DNA from: Variovorax ginsengisoli
Lineage (GTDB): Bacteria > Pseudomonadota > Gammaproteobacteria > Burkholderiales > Burkholderiaceae_C
Reading direction: 5' to 3'
DNA: 64,000 nucleotides
NCBI RefSeq assembly: GCF_030811835.1
Contig: NZ_JAUSRO010000014.1
Location: 1-64,000 of the forward strand
In this document: one piece after another, positions 33,336-41,429 of the stretch
Position numbering within the stretch: the first letter of the stretch is position 1
Layout of the letters: each line of letters starts with the position of its first letter
Notes under the pieces: model-generated
Databases searched by the model: none
Told to the model about the DNA's origin: nothing
Seen by the model: the letters and a program-made list of their open reading frames with translations, nothing else
Made by a program: the position numbers and the translations under genes

Positions 33336-34003
33336 GGCACCTGCACCTCTGTGAGAGTTGCGCAAGGCCAGAGCACTGAGATCGTCGTTCGGAGTGTCGC
33401 GATCAGCCGAGCGACATCTGTGGCCGCCGTGTCGTGCATGGCCTCCGCCACGATGAGCGCATGGGTGGTCCTGTCCATCACTGCCGAATGGCCGCTCTGG
33501 CGGTTCGCCCACCGCCGCGCGTGGGCGCGGTCGCTCTCGTCGGCGAAGATGATCTCGCCCACCTCCGGATGCTCGATGTCGCCCGCGAACGTCTCGTAGA
33601 TCTCCGTGCCAATGGCGGGCCGCACCTGGAGGTTTCCGTCGATCCTGTCGAGGTCGATGGCCGCGATCGGGATGGCGAAGGCGGCCGACGCGGCATTGCA
33701 AAGGTCCACCAGAGGATGAACCGAAGGCAAGTCGCCTTCCTTGCGAAGCCGGCGAAGCAGCGCTTCGGAGGCGCAGCGGTACTGGGTCGGCTTCAGCCCC
33801 ATCTTCCCGAAAGCGCGCCGCCAAGCCTGGATCTCCGGCAGGTCGCTCTCCGCAGTGAGTGCGATGCGCTGCTTGGCGAGCGCGATGAAGCGGGCCACGG
33901 GGTCTGCCGCCGGGGCGGCGGGCGTCACACCTTCCAGGCGAAGCACGCGTGAGGCAAGTTCAGGGAAGTCGCGGTGAATGCAGGGTGCGTAGGAGAACAG
34001 CAA
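33332..34003 (-). CDS. B3/4 domain protein (PheRS beta-editing-domain-like)
   Basis: About 223 aa. It carries a free-standing B3/B4 domain, the fold that edits mischarged tRNA in PheRS beta: WRRAFGKMGLKPTQYRCASEALLRRLRKEGDLPSVHPLVDLCNAASAAFAIPIAAIDLDRI, and a later HARRWANRQSGHSAV. Free-standing members are thought to hydrolyse misaminoacylated tRNA or act as small hydrolases; this is not proven. Start uncertain: TTG 34003, preceded by GAGG, opens at LLFSYAPCI; an ATG at 34114 would overlap the upstream AraC gene by 20 bases. Coupled to lysE downstream. Confidence 0.78.
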   Translation of the reverse strand: MLFSYAPCIHRDFPELASRVLRLEGVTPAAPAADPVARFIALAKQRIALTAESDLPEIQAWRRAFGKMGLKPTQYRCASEALLRRLRKEGDLPSVHPLVDLCNAASAAFAIPIAAIDLDRIDGNLQVRPAIGTEIYETFAGDIEHPEVGEIIFADESDRAHARRWANRQSGHSAVMDRTTHALIVAEAMHDTAATDVARLIATLRTTISVLWPCATLTEVQVP

Positions 34004-34094
34004 GATCAGGCCTCGGGTGAAAGGGAGAGATTCAGCCCCGATCCTGGCCTGCGGCCGCCTGGCCGTCTTGAATGAAATTGCAGGTGCGTTTGGC

Positions 34095-34904
34095 TCAGCC
34101 GACTGCCTTGGCATAGGTGCCCGGCGCGATGCCGAAGCTGCGCACGAACAGCCGCGTCATGTGGCTCTGATCGGAAAAGCCGCTGTCGGCGGCCGCGTCG
34201 GCGAGCCGCGCACCGCGACCGATCAGTTGGCGTGCGCGGTGGATGCGCCGCTGCATGAGGTAGGCGTGGGGCGTCAGGCCGGTTGCTCGCGCGAAGGCGC
34301 GCAGGAACTGGTAGCGGCTGAGCCCGGCTTCGTGTGCCAGGGCGGTGAGGCTCAACGCTGCAACCGGGTCGTCGTCGATCAAGGCGCGTGCCGATGCGAT
34401 TCCGGCTGGCACCGACCGTCCCTCGCCGGCCTTGGTCTGCAGCAAGCCGCCCAGGAAGAGCAACAGCGTCTCGTCCGCCTTAAGTCCATCGTGGACTGCA
34501 TCGCCAGCAGTCATCGCCTGGAAGAGCTTCCTGAAACCGTCTGCCATGCGTCTGTCGCTGACCGCGGGCTGGGTGAACTCGACAGCGGTTGCCGTCCACC
34601 CTTCGGCGATGTCGGCGGTCAGCTCGGCAACGAGTTCGGGGTTCAGGTAGAGCATCCGCCACGACCGACCGCCATCACCGATCGGCGCACCGTCGTGCAC
34701 CTCGCCGGGATTGACGGTGATGATGTCGCCCGCACTTGCCTCGACGACACCCCGGCCGCTCGCCGACTTCTGCGCGCCGCGCTCGATCAGGCCGACGCCG
34801 AACTGATCGTGGGTGTGACGGCCGAAGACGAGCGTCGTGTCCGCTGTAACAGCTTCGACGCCGCTCCTGCGGCAGCGCAACAACCTGATTCGCTTGTTCT
34901 CCAT
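34095..34904 (-). CDS. AraC-family regulator (cupin-linked)
   Basis: A 269-aa regulator: cupin sensor (FGRHTHDQFGVGLIERGAQ, EASAGDIITVNPGEVHDG) and two helix-turn-helix motifs (LSLTALAHEAGLSRYQFLRAFARATGLTPHAYLMQRRIHRAR; LADAAADSGFSDQSHMTRLFVRSFGIAPG). ATG 34904 has GGAGG upstream. It lies just upstream of the B3/4 and LysE genes on the same strand; AraC proteins of this type often control an adjacent LysE exporter. Sequence upstream of the start belongs to the guaA-side scar. Confidence 0.88.
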   Translation of the reverse strand: MENKRIRLLRCRRSGVEAVTADTTLVFGRHTHDQFGVGLIERGAQKSASGRGVVEASAGDIITVNPGEVHDGAPIGDGGRSWRMLYLNPELVAELTADIAEGWTATAVEFTQPAVSDRRMADGFRKLFQAMTAGDAVHDGLKADETLLLFLGGLLQTKAGEGRSVPAGIASARALIDDDPVAALSLTALAHEAGLSRYQFLRAFARATGLTPHAYLMQRRIHRARQLIGRGARLADAAADSGFSDQSHMTRLFVRSFGIAPGTYAKAVG

Positions 34905-35003
34905 TCTGTTCAGGCCTCCATGACTTGGCTGCAGACATCTCAAATGGCAGACCTGACGAAGCTCTCCCCTCTCCGCCCCAGTGAGTTGTGCAGATCGCTC
35001 CCG

Positions 35004-35132
35004 ATAGTCACCATGATGACCTGTGTACAGAGAGCAACTGGAGCCATCAATGCGCCCCCGCATGGAACAAGCCACCGAAAGCAGTGCTCGCAAGTCCGGG
35101 GTGACCTCGACGAGCAGACGGCTCTTGAACGT
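35004..35132 (-). pseudogene. Possible tyrosine-integrase remnant
   Basis: Minus-strand translation of this stretch reads TFKSRLLVEVTPDLRALLSV and, further on, LYTGHHGDY. That resembles the segment of phage/ICE integrases just before the C-terminal catalytic block (consensus-like LLIEWTPELRALV, then LFCTRHGRPYT). Upstream there are only about 330 bases before the guaA stop, too few for the N-terminal part, and downstream the similarity stops. Recognised from memory of the family, so low certainty. Confidence 0.35.
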
Positions 35133-35202
35133 ACGGCGCGGCTTTCGGCTTGAGGTTGCGTAGCGCAGTGTCGGTCAGCATCGAGGATTTACCTCCTGGT
35201 GA

Positions 35203-35460
35203 TGACGGTTTTTACCGTCAGGGGCCAGGAGACCTGAAGATGCCTGGGAACCCGCATGAAACCTAGCTTTTCAGCGAGCTTTTTACCGTCCAGACCGAGA
35301 AAGACTGGATAGTAAGCAAGCGGGTCTGAATCCGGGCTCGGTTCTTACCGTCAGCTTTACCGCCAAACCGTTTCGCTGGTCGGCGATAGCCACCGATAGC
35401 CTTCGAGACGTAAATCCTTTTGAATCAACGACTTACGAAGACTTTCGATTGCTGGCGATA
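35203..35460. repeat. Repeat-rich gene-free region downstream of guaA
   Basis: The 575-base gap 34905-35479 has no gene. It holds a perfect inverted repeat TGACGGT-TTTT-ACCGTCA (35203-35220) and further ACCGTC copies at 35285-35290 and 35347-35352, with a variant ACCGCC at 35359. On the minus strand the block CTGACGGTAARAACCG occurs twice (from 35354 and from 35221) with one difference. CGATAG repeats lie at 35384-35389, 35394-35399 and 35456-35461. Such repeats could be integrase arm sites or decayed element ends. Confidence 0.45.
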
Positions 35461-35479
35461 GTCCCCGAAGGACCCGGTT

Positions 35480-37099
35480 TCACTCCCACTCGATCGTCGC
35501 CGGCGGCTTGCTGCTCACGTCATAGGTCACGCGGTTGATCCCGCGCACCTCGTTGATGATGCGCCCCGACACCTTCTTGAGCAGCGCATAGGGCAGCTCT
35601 GCCCAGTCCGCAGTCATGAAGTCGCTGGTTTGCACCGCGCGCAGTGCCACCACGTAGTCGTAAGTACGGCCGTCGCCCATCACGCCGACGCTCTTGACCG
35701 GCAAGAACACGGTGAAAGCCTGGCTGGTCAGGTCGTACCAGCTCTTGCCGGTGGCCGGGTCGATGAAGTTACGCAGTTCCTGGATGAAGATGTCGTCCGC
35801 GCGGCGCAGCAGGTCGGCGTATTCCTTCTTGACCTCGCCGAGGATCCGCACACCCAGGCCCGGACCAGGGAACGGGTGGCGGTAGACCATTTCGGGGGGC
35901 AAGCCCAGCGCCACGCCGAGTTCACGGACTTCGTCCTTGAACAGGTCGCGCAATGGCTCGAGCAGCTTCAGGCCGAGTTGCTCCGGCAGGCCGCCCACGT
36001 TGTGGTGGCTCTTGATGGTGACTGCCTTTTTGCTCTTGGCGCCGCCCGACTCGATCACGTCAGGGTAGATGGTGCCCTGCGCCAGGAAGGTCGCACCTTT
36101 GTGTCCCCCGTCACCGGCCTTCAGCTTGGCCGCCTCCTGCTTGAACACGGTGACGAACTCGCCGCCGATGATCTTGCGCTTGGCTTCGGGATCGCTCACG
36201 CCGGCGAGCTTGCCGAGGAACAGCTCGCTCGCGTCGACGCGAATCACCTTCGCCTTGAGCTTGCCCTCGAACATCTCCATGACAAGGTCACCCTCGTTCA
36301 GGCGCAGCAGGCCATGGTCGACGAAGACGCAGGTGAGTTGGTCGCCGATGGCGCGGTGGATCAGCGCCGCGGCCACCGACGAGTCGACACCGCCGGAGAG
36401 GCCGAGAATCACCTCCTCATCGCCCACCTGCTCGCGAATCAGCGCCACGGCCTCGGCGATGTGGTCACGCATCACCCAGTCGGGCTTGGCCGCGCAGATG
36501 TCGAGCACGAAGCGGCGCAGGATGGCATCGCCCTGCTTGGTATGGGTCACTTCGGGATGGAACTGCACCGCATAGAACTTGCGGGCCTCGTCAGCCATGC
36601 CGGCGATCGGGCAACTGTCGGTCGTTGCCATCAGCTTGAAGCCGGGCGGCAGCTCGGTGACCTTGTCGCCGTGGCTCATCCAGACGTCGAGCATGCCGTG
36701 ACCTTCGGGCGTGGTGAAGTCGGCAATGTCCTTGAGCAGCGCGGTGTGGCCGCGTGCACGTACGGCAGCGGCCCCGAATTCGCGCTTGTGCCCGCTTTCA
36801 ACCTTGCCGCCCAACTGATGCGCCATGGTCTGCATGCCGTAGCAGATGCCCAGCACCGGTACGCCCAGATCGAACACGGCCTGCGGCGCCTTGTCGGTCG
36901 TGTCTTCGTAAACGCTCGCATGGCTGCCTGAAAGGATCACGCCCTTGAGGCTGCCGTCGGCAGCATAGGCACGCACCCATTCGTCGCTCACGTCGCAAGG
37001 GTGCACTTCGCTCAGCACGTGCGCGTCGCGCACGCGGCGTGCGATCAGTTGAGTGACTTGCGAGCCGAAGTCGAGGATGAGGATCTTGTCGTGTTGCAT
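35480..37099 (-). CDS. guaA: GMP synthase (glutamine-hydrolysing)
   Basis: A 539-aa enzyme making GMP from XMP, ATP and glutamine. N-terminal class I glutamine amidotransferase: ILDFGSQVTQLIARRVR, nucleophile Cys86 in GICYGMQ and QFHPEVTHT. ATP pyrophosphatase: GLSGGVDSSV. C-terminal dimerization domain ending ATIEWE. All are intact and full length. It lies downstream of guaB in the same direction, separated by a vapBC pair. The 3' end borders the repeat-rich scar. Confidence 0.98.
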   Translation of the reverse strand: MQHDKILILDFGSQVTQLIARRVRDAHVLSEVHPCDVSDEWVRAYAADGSLKGVILSGSHASVYEDTTDKAPQAVFDLGVPVLGICYGMQTMAHQLGGKVESGHKREFGAAAVRARGHTALLKDIADFTTPEGHGMLDVWMSHGDKVTELPPGFKLMATTDSCPIAGMADEARKFYAVQFHPEVTHTKQGDAILRRFVLDICAAKPDWVMRDHIAEAVALIREQVGDEEVILGLSGGVDSSVAAALIHRAIGDQLTCVFVDHGLLRLNEGDLVMEMFEGKLKAKVIRVDASELFLGKLAGVSDPEAKRKIIGGEFVTVFKQEAAKLKAGDGGHKGATFLAQGTIYPDVIESGGAKSKKAVTIKSHHNVGGLPEQLGLKLLEPLRDLFKDEVRELGVALGLPPEMVYRHPFPGPGLGVRILGEVKKEYADLLRRADDIFIQELRNFIDPATGKSWYDLTSQAFTVFLPVKSVGVMGDGRTYDYVVALRAVQTSDFMTADWAELPYALLKKVSGRIINEVRGINRVTYDVSSKPPATIEWE

Positions 37100-37108
37100 G
37101 GCGTGGAC

Positions 37109-37543
37109 TCAGAGCGTTGTGATGTCGAACAGCTTCACGCCGCAGGCGGGCGCAGCCAGGATGAGTTGCTCGTCGAAGGTCGCGAGCGGAAGATGGAGAG
37201 AGCGCGCGAGCCACAGGTAGCCCGCATCGTAGAGCGAGACACCGGCATCGATGGCCACGGCGAGCACCGCTTTGTGTTGCGCCGGCGCGAGCTCATGCAG
37301 TTCCACGCGATGCCGCACGGCATCGAGCACGCTCCACAATCCTTCGACGGCATCGTTGGGAATTCTGCCGTGGCGTACGCCGTTGGCCAGGATGTTGCCG
37401 CATTCCCATTGCCAGGCGTTGGGCGCCTGCGGCTCGACCTCGTCGCGCCGTATGGCGGCGTACAGCCTGCGGGTCGCGTCGCTGGCCCGATCGGGCAACA
37501 GCCAGGCGGCGACCACAGAAGCATCGATGACGAAAGCGCTCAT
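37109..37543 (-). CDS. vapC: VapC-type PIN-domain toxin
   Basis: A 144-aa ribonuclease toxin with the four acidic PIN residues in place: Asp7 (FVIDASV), Glu47 (WQWECGN), Asp106 (SLYDAGYL) and Asp124 (TFDEQL). The ATG overlaps the antitoxin stop by 4 bases. Family knowledge: VapC cleaves RNA (often initiator tRNA or rRNA) and is held by VapB. It is inserted between guaB and guaA and ends 9 bases before the guaA start. Confidence 0.88.
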   Translation of the reverse strand: MSAFVIDASVVAAWLLPDRASDATRRLYAAIRRDEVEPQAPNAWQWECGNILANGVRHGRIPNDAVEGLWSVLDAVRHRVELHELAPAQHKAVLAVAIDAGVSLYDAGYLWLARSLHLPLATFDEQLILAAPACGVKLFDITTL

Positions 37544-37788
37544 GCCTGGCGCCCTTCGTCGCGCAGGGACTGCGCCGTGGGTCCGGGCCCGATGGTGGCG
37601 TGCAGCGCCGCAATCTGCGCGAGTTCGCGGGCGATCTGCTCGTCGGTGATCACCGGTTTGCGCCGAACCGGCAACATGCGCACCACCTCTTTGCCGTGGC
37701 GCGTGATGCGCACTTCCTCGCCTTTTTCGACCAAGTCGATCAATGCCGAGAAGTTGTTCTTGGCTTCAGCGATACCGATGGATTGCAT
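37540..37788 (-). CDS. vapB: Phd/YefM-type antitoxin
   Basis: An 82-aa antitoxin: an N-terminal Phd/YefM DNA-binding fold (IGIAEAKNNFSALIDLVEKGEEVRITRHGKEVVRML) and a flexible C-terminus that should wrap VapC. Start ATG 37788 (MQSIGIAEA) fits the family; ten more upstream codons are open but would run into the operator repeats. It is co-translated with vapC. Confidence 0.87.
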   Translation of the reverse strand: MQSIGIAEAKNNFSALIDLVEKGEEVRITRHGKEVVRMLPVRRKPVITDEQIARELAQIAALHATIGPGPTAQSLRDEGRQA

Positions 37789-37805
37789 TGGGGCCAGAAA
37801 AATTG

Positions 37806-37860
37806 AATCTGGCCACAATCTTATAATAATCTGGCCCGACTTTCAAGATCGGGCCAGATT
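37806..37860 (-). promoter_or_regulatory. guaB 3' hairpin and vapBC operator/promoter
   Basis: AATCTGGCCCGA (37828-37839) pairs with TCGGGCCAGATT (37849-37860) around a 9-base loop, directly after the guaB stop. AATCTGGCC recurs at 37806-37814 and CTGGCC again near the vapB start. On the minus strand TTGAAA followed by TAAGAT (17-base spacer) lies within these repeats. The stem may end guaB transcripts, and the repeats suit autoregulation by VapB/VapC. Confidence 0.55.
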
Positions 37861-37864
37861 TCAC

Positions 37865-39334
37865 TCACTCAGCGCGGTAGTTTGGCGCTTCCTTCGTGAT
37901 CTGCACGTCATGCACGTGGCTTTCACGAATACCTGCGGTGGTGATTTCCACAAACTCGGCCTTGTTCTGCATGTCGGCGATGGTCGCGCAACCGCAGTAG
38001 CCCATGCTGGCACGAACACCACCAGCCATCTGGTAGACGATCGAGACGATCGATCCCTTGTAGGGCACGCGACCTTCGATGCCCTCGGGCACCAACTTGT
38101 CGGTGTTCGGGTTGCCGGTGCTCGATTCCTGGAAATAGCGGTCCGCGCTGCCTTGCTGCATCGCACCGATCGAGCCCATGCCGCGGTAGCTCTTGTAGCT
38201 GCGACCCTGGTACAGCACGATTTCGCCCGGCGCCTCTTCGGTGCCAGCGAACATGCTGCCCATCATCACGGTGCTGGCGCCTGCAGCGATCGCCTTGGCG
38301 ATGTCGCCCGAGTAGCGCACGCCGCCATCGGAGATCAGCGGCACGCCGGTGCCCTGCAGTGCCGTCGCCACGCTGTCGACCGCCATGATCTGCGGAACGC
38401 CCACGCCAGCCACGATGCGGGTGGTGCAGATCGAGCCCGGACCGATGCCGACCTTGACCGCATCCGCTCCCACGTCGGCCAGCGCGCGCGCCGCGTCGCC
38501 AGTGGCAATGTTGCCGCCGATCACGTCGATCTGCGGATAGTTGCGCTTGACCCAGCGCACGCGCTCGATCACGCCGGCGCTGTGCCCGTGCGCCGTGTCG
38601 ACCACGATGGCGTCGACGCCGGCCTTCACGAGCGCCTCGACGCGCTCCTCGGTGCCGTCACCCACACCGACCGCCGCGCCCACGCGCAGCCGACCGCTCG
38701 GGTCGCGCGCTGCGTTCGGGAAGCTGGTCTGCTTGGTGATGTCCTTGACGGTAATCAGACCCTTGAGTTCCCAGTCGCTGTTGATGACGAGCAGGCGTTC
38801 GAGCTTGTACTTGTTGAGCAGCGCCTTGGCCTCGGCCAGCGTGGTGCCGTCGGGCACGGTGATGAGCTTGTCGCGGCCCGTCATGATCTCGCTGACCGGC
38901 ACGTCGTAGCGGGTCTCGAAACGCAGGTCGCGTCCCGTGACGATGCCCACGACCTTGCCCGCGTCGATGACAGGGAAACCAGAGATGCCCAATTGATCGG
39001 ACAGCGCCATGACCTGACGCACCGAGTGCGATGGCGTGATCACCACCGGATCGCGCAGCACGCCCGACTCATAACGCTTGACGCGGGCGACTTCGGCCGC
39101 CTGCTGCTGCGCAGTGAGGTTCTTGTGGACGATGCCCATGCCACCCTCCTGGGCTATGGCGATGGCGAGTCGGGCTTCGGTCACCGTGTCCATCGCCGCC
39201 GAAACCAGAGGCAGGTTCAGCGTGATGTTGCGGGAAAGCTTGGTGGAGAGGGAGGTGTCCTTGGGCAGGACCTGGGAGAACGCTGGCACCAGCAACACAT
39301 CGTCGAAGGTGAGCGCTTTGCCGAGAAGGCGCAT
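37865..39334 (-). CDS. guaB: IMP dehydrogenase
   Basis: A 489-aa NAD-dependent enzyme converting IMP to XMP, the committed step to GMP. TIM barrel with two CBS domains inserted after about residue 95 (RDPVVITPSHSVRQVMALSDQ; IMTGRDKLITVPDGTTLAEA), the catalytic cysteine loop GPGSICTTR, and the flap with YRGMGSIGAM. Full length. It is followed on the same strand by vapBC and guaA. Confidence 0.98.
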   Translation of the reverse strand: MRLLGKALTFDDVLLVPAFSQVLPKDTSLSTKLSRNITLNLPLVSAAMDTVTEARLAIAIAQEGGMGIVHKNLTAQQQAAEVARVKRYESGVLRDPVVITPSHSVRQVMALSDQLGISGFPVIDAGKVVGIVTGRDLRFETRYDVPVSEIMTGRDKLITVPDGTTLAEAKALLNKYKLERLLVINSDWELKGLITVKDITKQTSFPNAARDPSGRLRVGAAVGVGDGTEERVEALVKAGVDAIVVDTAHGHSAGVIERVRWVKRNYPQIDVIGGNIATGDAARALADVGADAVKVGIGPGSICTTRIVAGVGVPQIMAVDSVATALQGTGVPLISDGGVRYSGDIAKAIAAGASTVMMGSMFAGTEEAPGEIVLYQGRSYKSYRGMGSIGAMQQGSADRYFQESSTGNPNTDKLVPEGIEGRVPYKGSIVSIVYQMAGGVRASMGYCGCATIADMQNKAEFVEITTAGIRESHVHDVQITKEAPNYRAE

Positions 39335-39452
39335 GGGGAAAGCTCCAAAAGAAGGATTGTAACGAGGGCACGGTACTTACCCGCAGCCCCATGCAAAATC
39401 GTCCTTGTCCTCCCCCTCCGGCATCGTGGCCTTCTGCCACAGGCAGCAAGGA

Positions 39453-39785
39453 TCAGTACCCCGCCTTGCCACCTTCGCGCCGATGCTTGAACAGCCCGGT
39501 GGCTCCCGCACCCTGGCGCTGGAAGCGCTCGCGCCGCGCGACCTTCGGGTCGACCGTGAGCGCACGGCACAGTTCGACGCGGTCGAGGTGCGCGAGCGGG
39601 CCGTCCCAGGCTGCCGCCTTGCCCCACACGCCCGGCGTCATCGCACGCCAGTCCAGCAACGGGAACTGCCGCGTAAGCGTGCTTGCACGAACGGCATCGC
39701 CGACCGTGGCACCCTTGGGCAGCAGCACCGTTTGCTCAAAGACTTGGCGCGGCGCAGGCGCGTAAGCCAGCGTGACCTCGATCAT
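39453..39785 (-). CDS. rnfH: RnfH family protein
   Basis: A 110-aa ubiquitin-like-fold protein of the RnfH/UPF0125 family: IEVTLAYAPAPRQVFEQTVLLPKGATVGDAVRAS, then VWGKAAAWDGPLAHLDRVELCRALTVDPKVARRERF. Family members sit beside ratA and smpB; function is not settled. The start ATG overlaps the ratA stop (TGATG); a GTG one codon earlier is also possible. Confidence 0.88.
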   Translation of the reverse strand: MIEVTLAYAPAPRQVFEQTVLLPKGATVGDAVRASTLTRQFPLLDWRAMTPGVWGKAAAWDGPLAHLDRVELCRALTVDPKVARRERFQRQGAGATGLFKHRREGGKAGY

Positions 39786-40231
39786 CACGCCTTGCCGTAG
39801 ACCTGCTCGGCGCGCTTGACGAAAGCCTCTACCAGGCTGGAAGCGATCTTGTCGAACACCGGGCCAATCAGCGCCTGCAAGGCGAAGTTGCTGAAGCCGT
39901 AACTCAGGTCAAGCTCGACGCGGCAGGCGCGCTCGCCCTCTTCGCCGACCGGGTTGAACTTCCAGGTGCCATCGAGATTGGAGAAGGGTCCGTTCACCAG
40001 CTTGAGCTGGACCGAGCGCCCCTGCACGTGGGTGTTCCGGGTGGTGAAACTCTGGCGGATGCCACCGAACGACAGCCCGATTTCGGCCGTCATGCCCGCA
40101 TCGTTCGCTTCGATGACACGCGATTTGTCGCACCACGGCAAAAACTCCGGGTAACGGGCGACGTCGGTGACCAGCGCGTACATTTCTTCGGCGCTGTACC
40201 AGATGAGGACGGACTTGTGAACAGTTTTCAT
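39785..40231 (-). CDS. ratA: RatA/Coq10-type SRPBCC protein
   Basis: A 148-aa START-fold protein: KSVLIWYSAEEMYALVTDVARYPEFLPWCDKSRV and ELDLSYGFSNFALQALIGPVFDKIASSLVEAFVKRA. Homologues are described as RatA (binds 50S subunits and blocks association) and as Coq10-like ubiquinone-binding proteins. The neighbourhood (divergent smpB, overlapping rnfH) is the conserved one. Start ATG 40231 at MKTVHKS. Confidence 0.88.
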   Translation of the reverse strand: MKTVHKSVLIWYSAEEMYALVTDVARYPEFLPWCDKSRVIEANDAGMTAEIGLSFGGIRQSFTTRNTHVQGRSVQLKLVNGPFSNLDGTWKFNPVGEEGERACRVELDLSYGFSNFALQALIGPVFDKIASSLVEAFVKRAEQVYGKA

Positions 40232-40290
40232 AGAATCGGCACAGCGTGCGCGAACGATTGTATTGAAGCCATGCAGCACCACCTGATTCC

Positions 40291-40776
40291 ATGGCCACCA
40301 AAAAACAAGACACTTCCTCCTCCAATACCCGGATCGCCGACAACAAGAAGGCGGCCTACAACTATTTCTTCGAAGAACGCTTCGAAGCCGGCCTCGTGCT
40401 CGAAGGCTGGGAAGTCAAGTCGCTGCGCGAAGGCAAGGTCCAGCTGACCGACGGCTACGTGGTGATCCGCGATGGCGAAATGTTCATCGTCGGCCTTCAG
40501 ATCAACCCGTTGCGCAGTGCCTCGACCCACACCACGCCCGATTCGATCCGCACCAAGAAGCTGTTGCTGCACAAGGAGCAAATCCGCCGCCTCACCGGCA
40601 AGATCGAGCAGAAGGGCTACACCCTGGTGCCCATCAACCTGCACTGGAAGGCCGGCAAGGTCAAGTGCGAGGTGGCGTTGGCCAAGGGCAAGGCCGAGCA
40701 CGACAAGCGCGACGTGATCAAGGACCGCGAGGGCAAGCGCGAAGTCGAGCGCGCCATGAAGAGCCGCACGCGCTGA
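40291..40776 (+). CDS. smpB: SsrA-binding protein SmpB
   Basis: A 161-aa RNA-binding partner of tmRNA in trans-translation: NKKAAYNYFFEERFEAGLVLEGWEVKSLREGKVQL, LLLHKEQIRRLTGKIEQKGYTLVPINLHW, and a basic C-terminal tail (KDREGKREVERAMKSRTR) that mimics mRNA in the ribosome. Full length; divergent from ratA with 59 bases between the starts. Confidence 0.97.
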   Translation: MATKKQDTSSSNTRIADNKKAAYNYFFEERFEAGLVLEGWEVKSLREGKVQLTDGYVVIRDGEMFIVGLQINPLRSASTHTTPDSIRTKKLLLHKEQIRRLTGKIEQKGYTLVPINLHWKAGKVKCEVALAKGKAEHDKRDVIKDREGKREVERAMKSRTR

Positions 40777-40931
40777 GGCTGCTGCATGCCCTTGGCACTG
40801 CCGAATCAGACATGCGCTTCGAAGCAATTGGCACCATGTCGCGACGCTGGCCTACCACCAGAATGCCAGGCGACGCCTAAACTGTCGTGCGCACTCACTC
40901 GCACCGATTTTTAACCGAAGGAGAAAACTTC

Positions 40932-41321
40932 ATGAAACTGCTCAGCGCATCGATCCTCGCAGCCGCCCTGCTCGCCGGTTGCGGCGGCATGCAAACCGCA
41001 GCCGCGCCCGACACGCCGACCCGCACGGTCGACGGCGTGCTGATCGGCCCGAACGGCATGACGCTCTATACGTTTGCACGCGACACCCCCAATGCCGGCA
41101 AGTCGGTGTGCAACGCACAGTGCGCCACCAACTGGCCTGCGCTGCTGGCACCCGAGGCTGCCAAGCCGATGGGCGGCTACACCGTCGTCGTGCGTGACGA
41201 TGGCAAGAAGCAATGGGCCTACAACGGCTGGCCGCTCTACTACTGGGCCAAGGACACGAAGCCCGGTGACAAGACCGGTGACGGCTTTGCCAACGGCGCC
41301 TGGAAGCTCGCACGGCCCTGA
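40932..41321 (+). CDS. Lipoprotein of the 'secreted repeat' COG4315 family
   Basis: A 129-aa lipoprotein: signal peptide MKLLSASILAAALLAGC with a clear lipobox and Cys17 as the lipidated residue. Two repeats of the family pattern are visible (GVLIGPNGMTLYTFARDTPNAGKSVCNAQCATNWPAL; WAYNGWPLYYWAKDTKPGDKTGDGFANGAWKL). It acts in the periplasm or outer membrane; function unknown. AAGGAG ribosome-binding site before ATG 40932. Ends before two hairpins. Confidence 0.85.
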   Translation: MKLLSASILAAALLAGCGGMQTAAAPDTPTRTVDGVLIGPNGMTLYTFARDTPNAGKSVCNAQCATNWPALLAPEAAKPMGGYTVVVRDDGKKQWAYNGWPLYYWAKDTKPGDKTGDGFANGAWKLARP

Positions 41322-41337
41322 GCCAACGGAGCCAAGC

Positions 41338-41367
41338 CGTGGTCTGACGCGCACGCCCCAGACCACG
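41338..41367 (+). terminator. Hairpin after the lipoprotein gene
   Basis: CGTGGTCTG (41338-41346) pairs perfectly with CAGACCACG (41359-41367) around a 12-base loop, 17 bases after the lipoprotein stop. There is no T-run, so it probably helps the stronger terminator that follows. Confidence 0.4.
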
Positions 41368-41371
41368 TCGC

Positions 41372-41413
41372 CCCATGAAAAAAACCGGCTATTACGCCGG
41401 TTTTTTTCATGGG
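41372..41413. terminator. Bidirectional terminator between lipoprotein and EamA genes
   Basis: An 18-base-pair perfect stem: CCCATGAAAAAAACCGGC (41372-41389), loop TATTAC, GCCGGTTTTTTTCATGGG (41396-41413). The seven A/T pairs give a T-run after the GC core on both strands. It serves the rightward lipoprotein gene and the leftward EamA gene, whose stop is at 41430. Confidence 0.88.
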
Positions 41414-41429
41414 CATCTGAGACGGGCCT

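Noticed and set aside
34905..35479. An intact genomic island or prophage at guaA
   Set aside because: Only a short integrase-like stretch and repeats are present; neighbouring genes are ordinary chromosomal genes.
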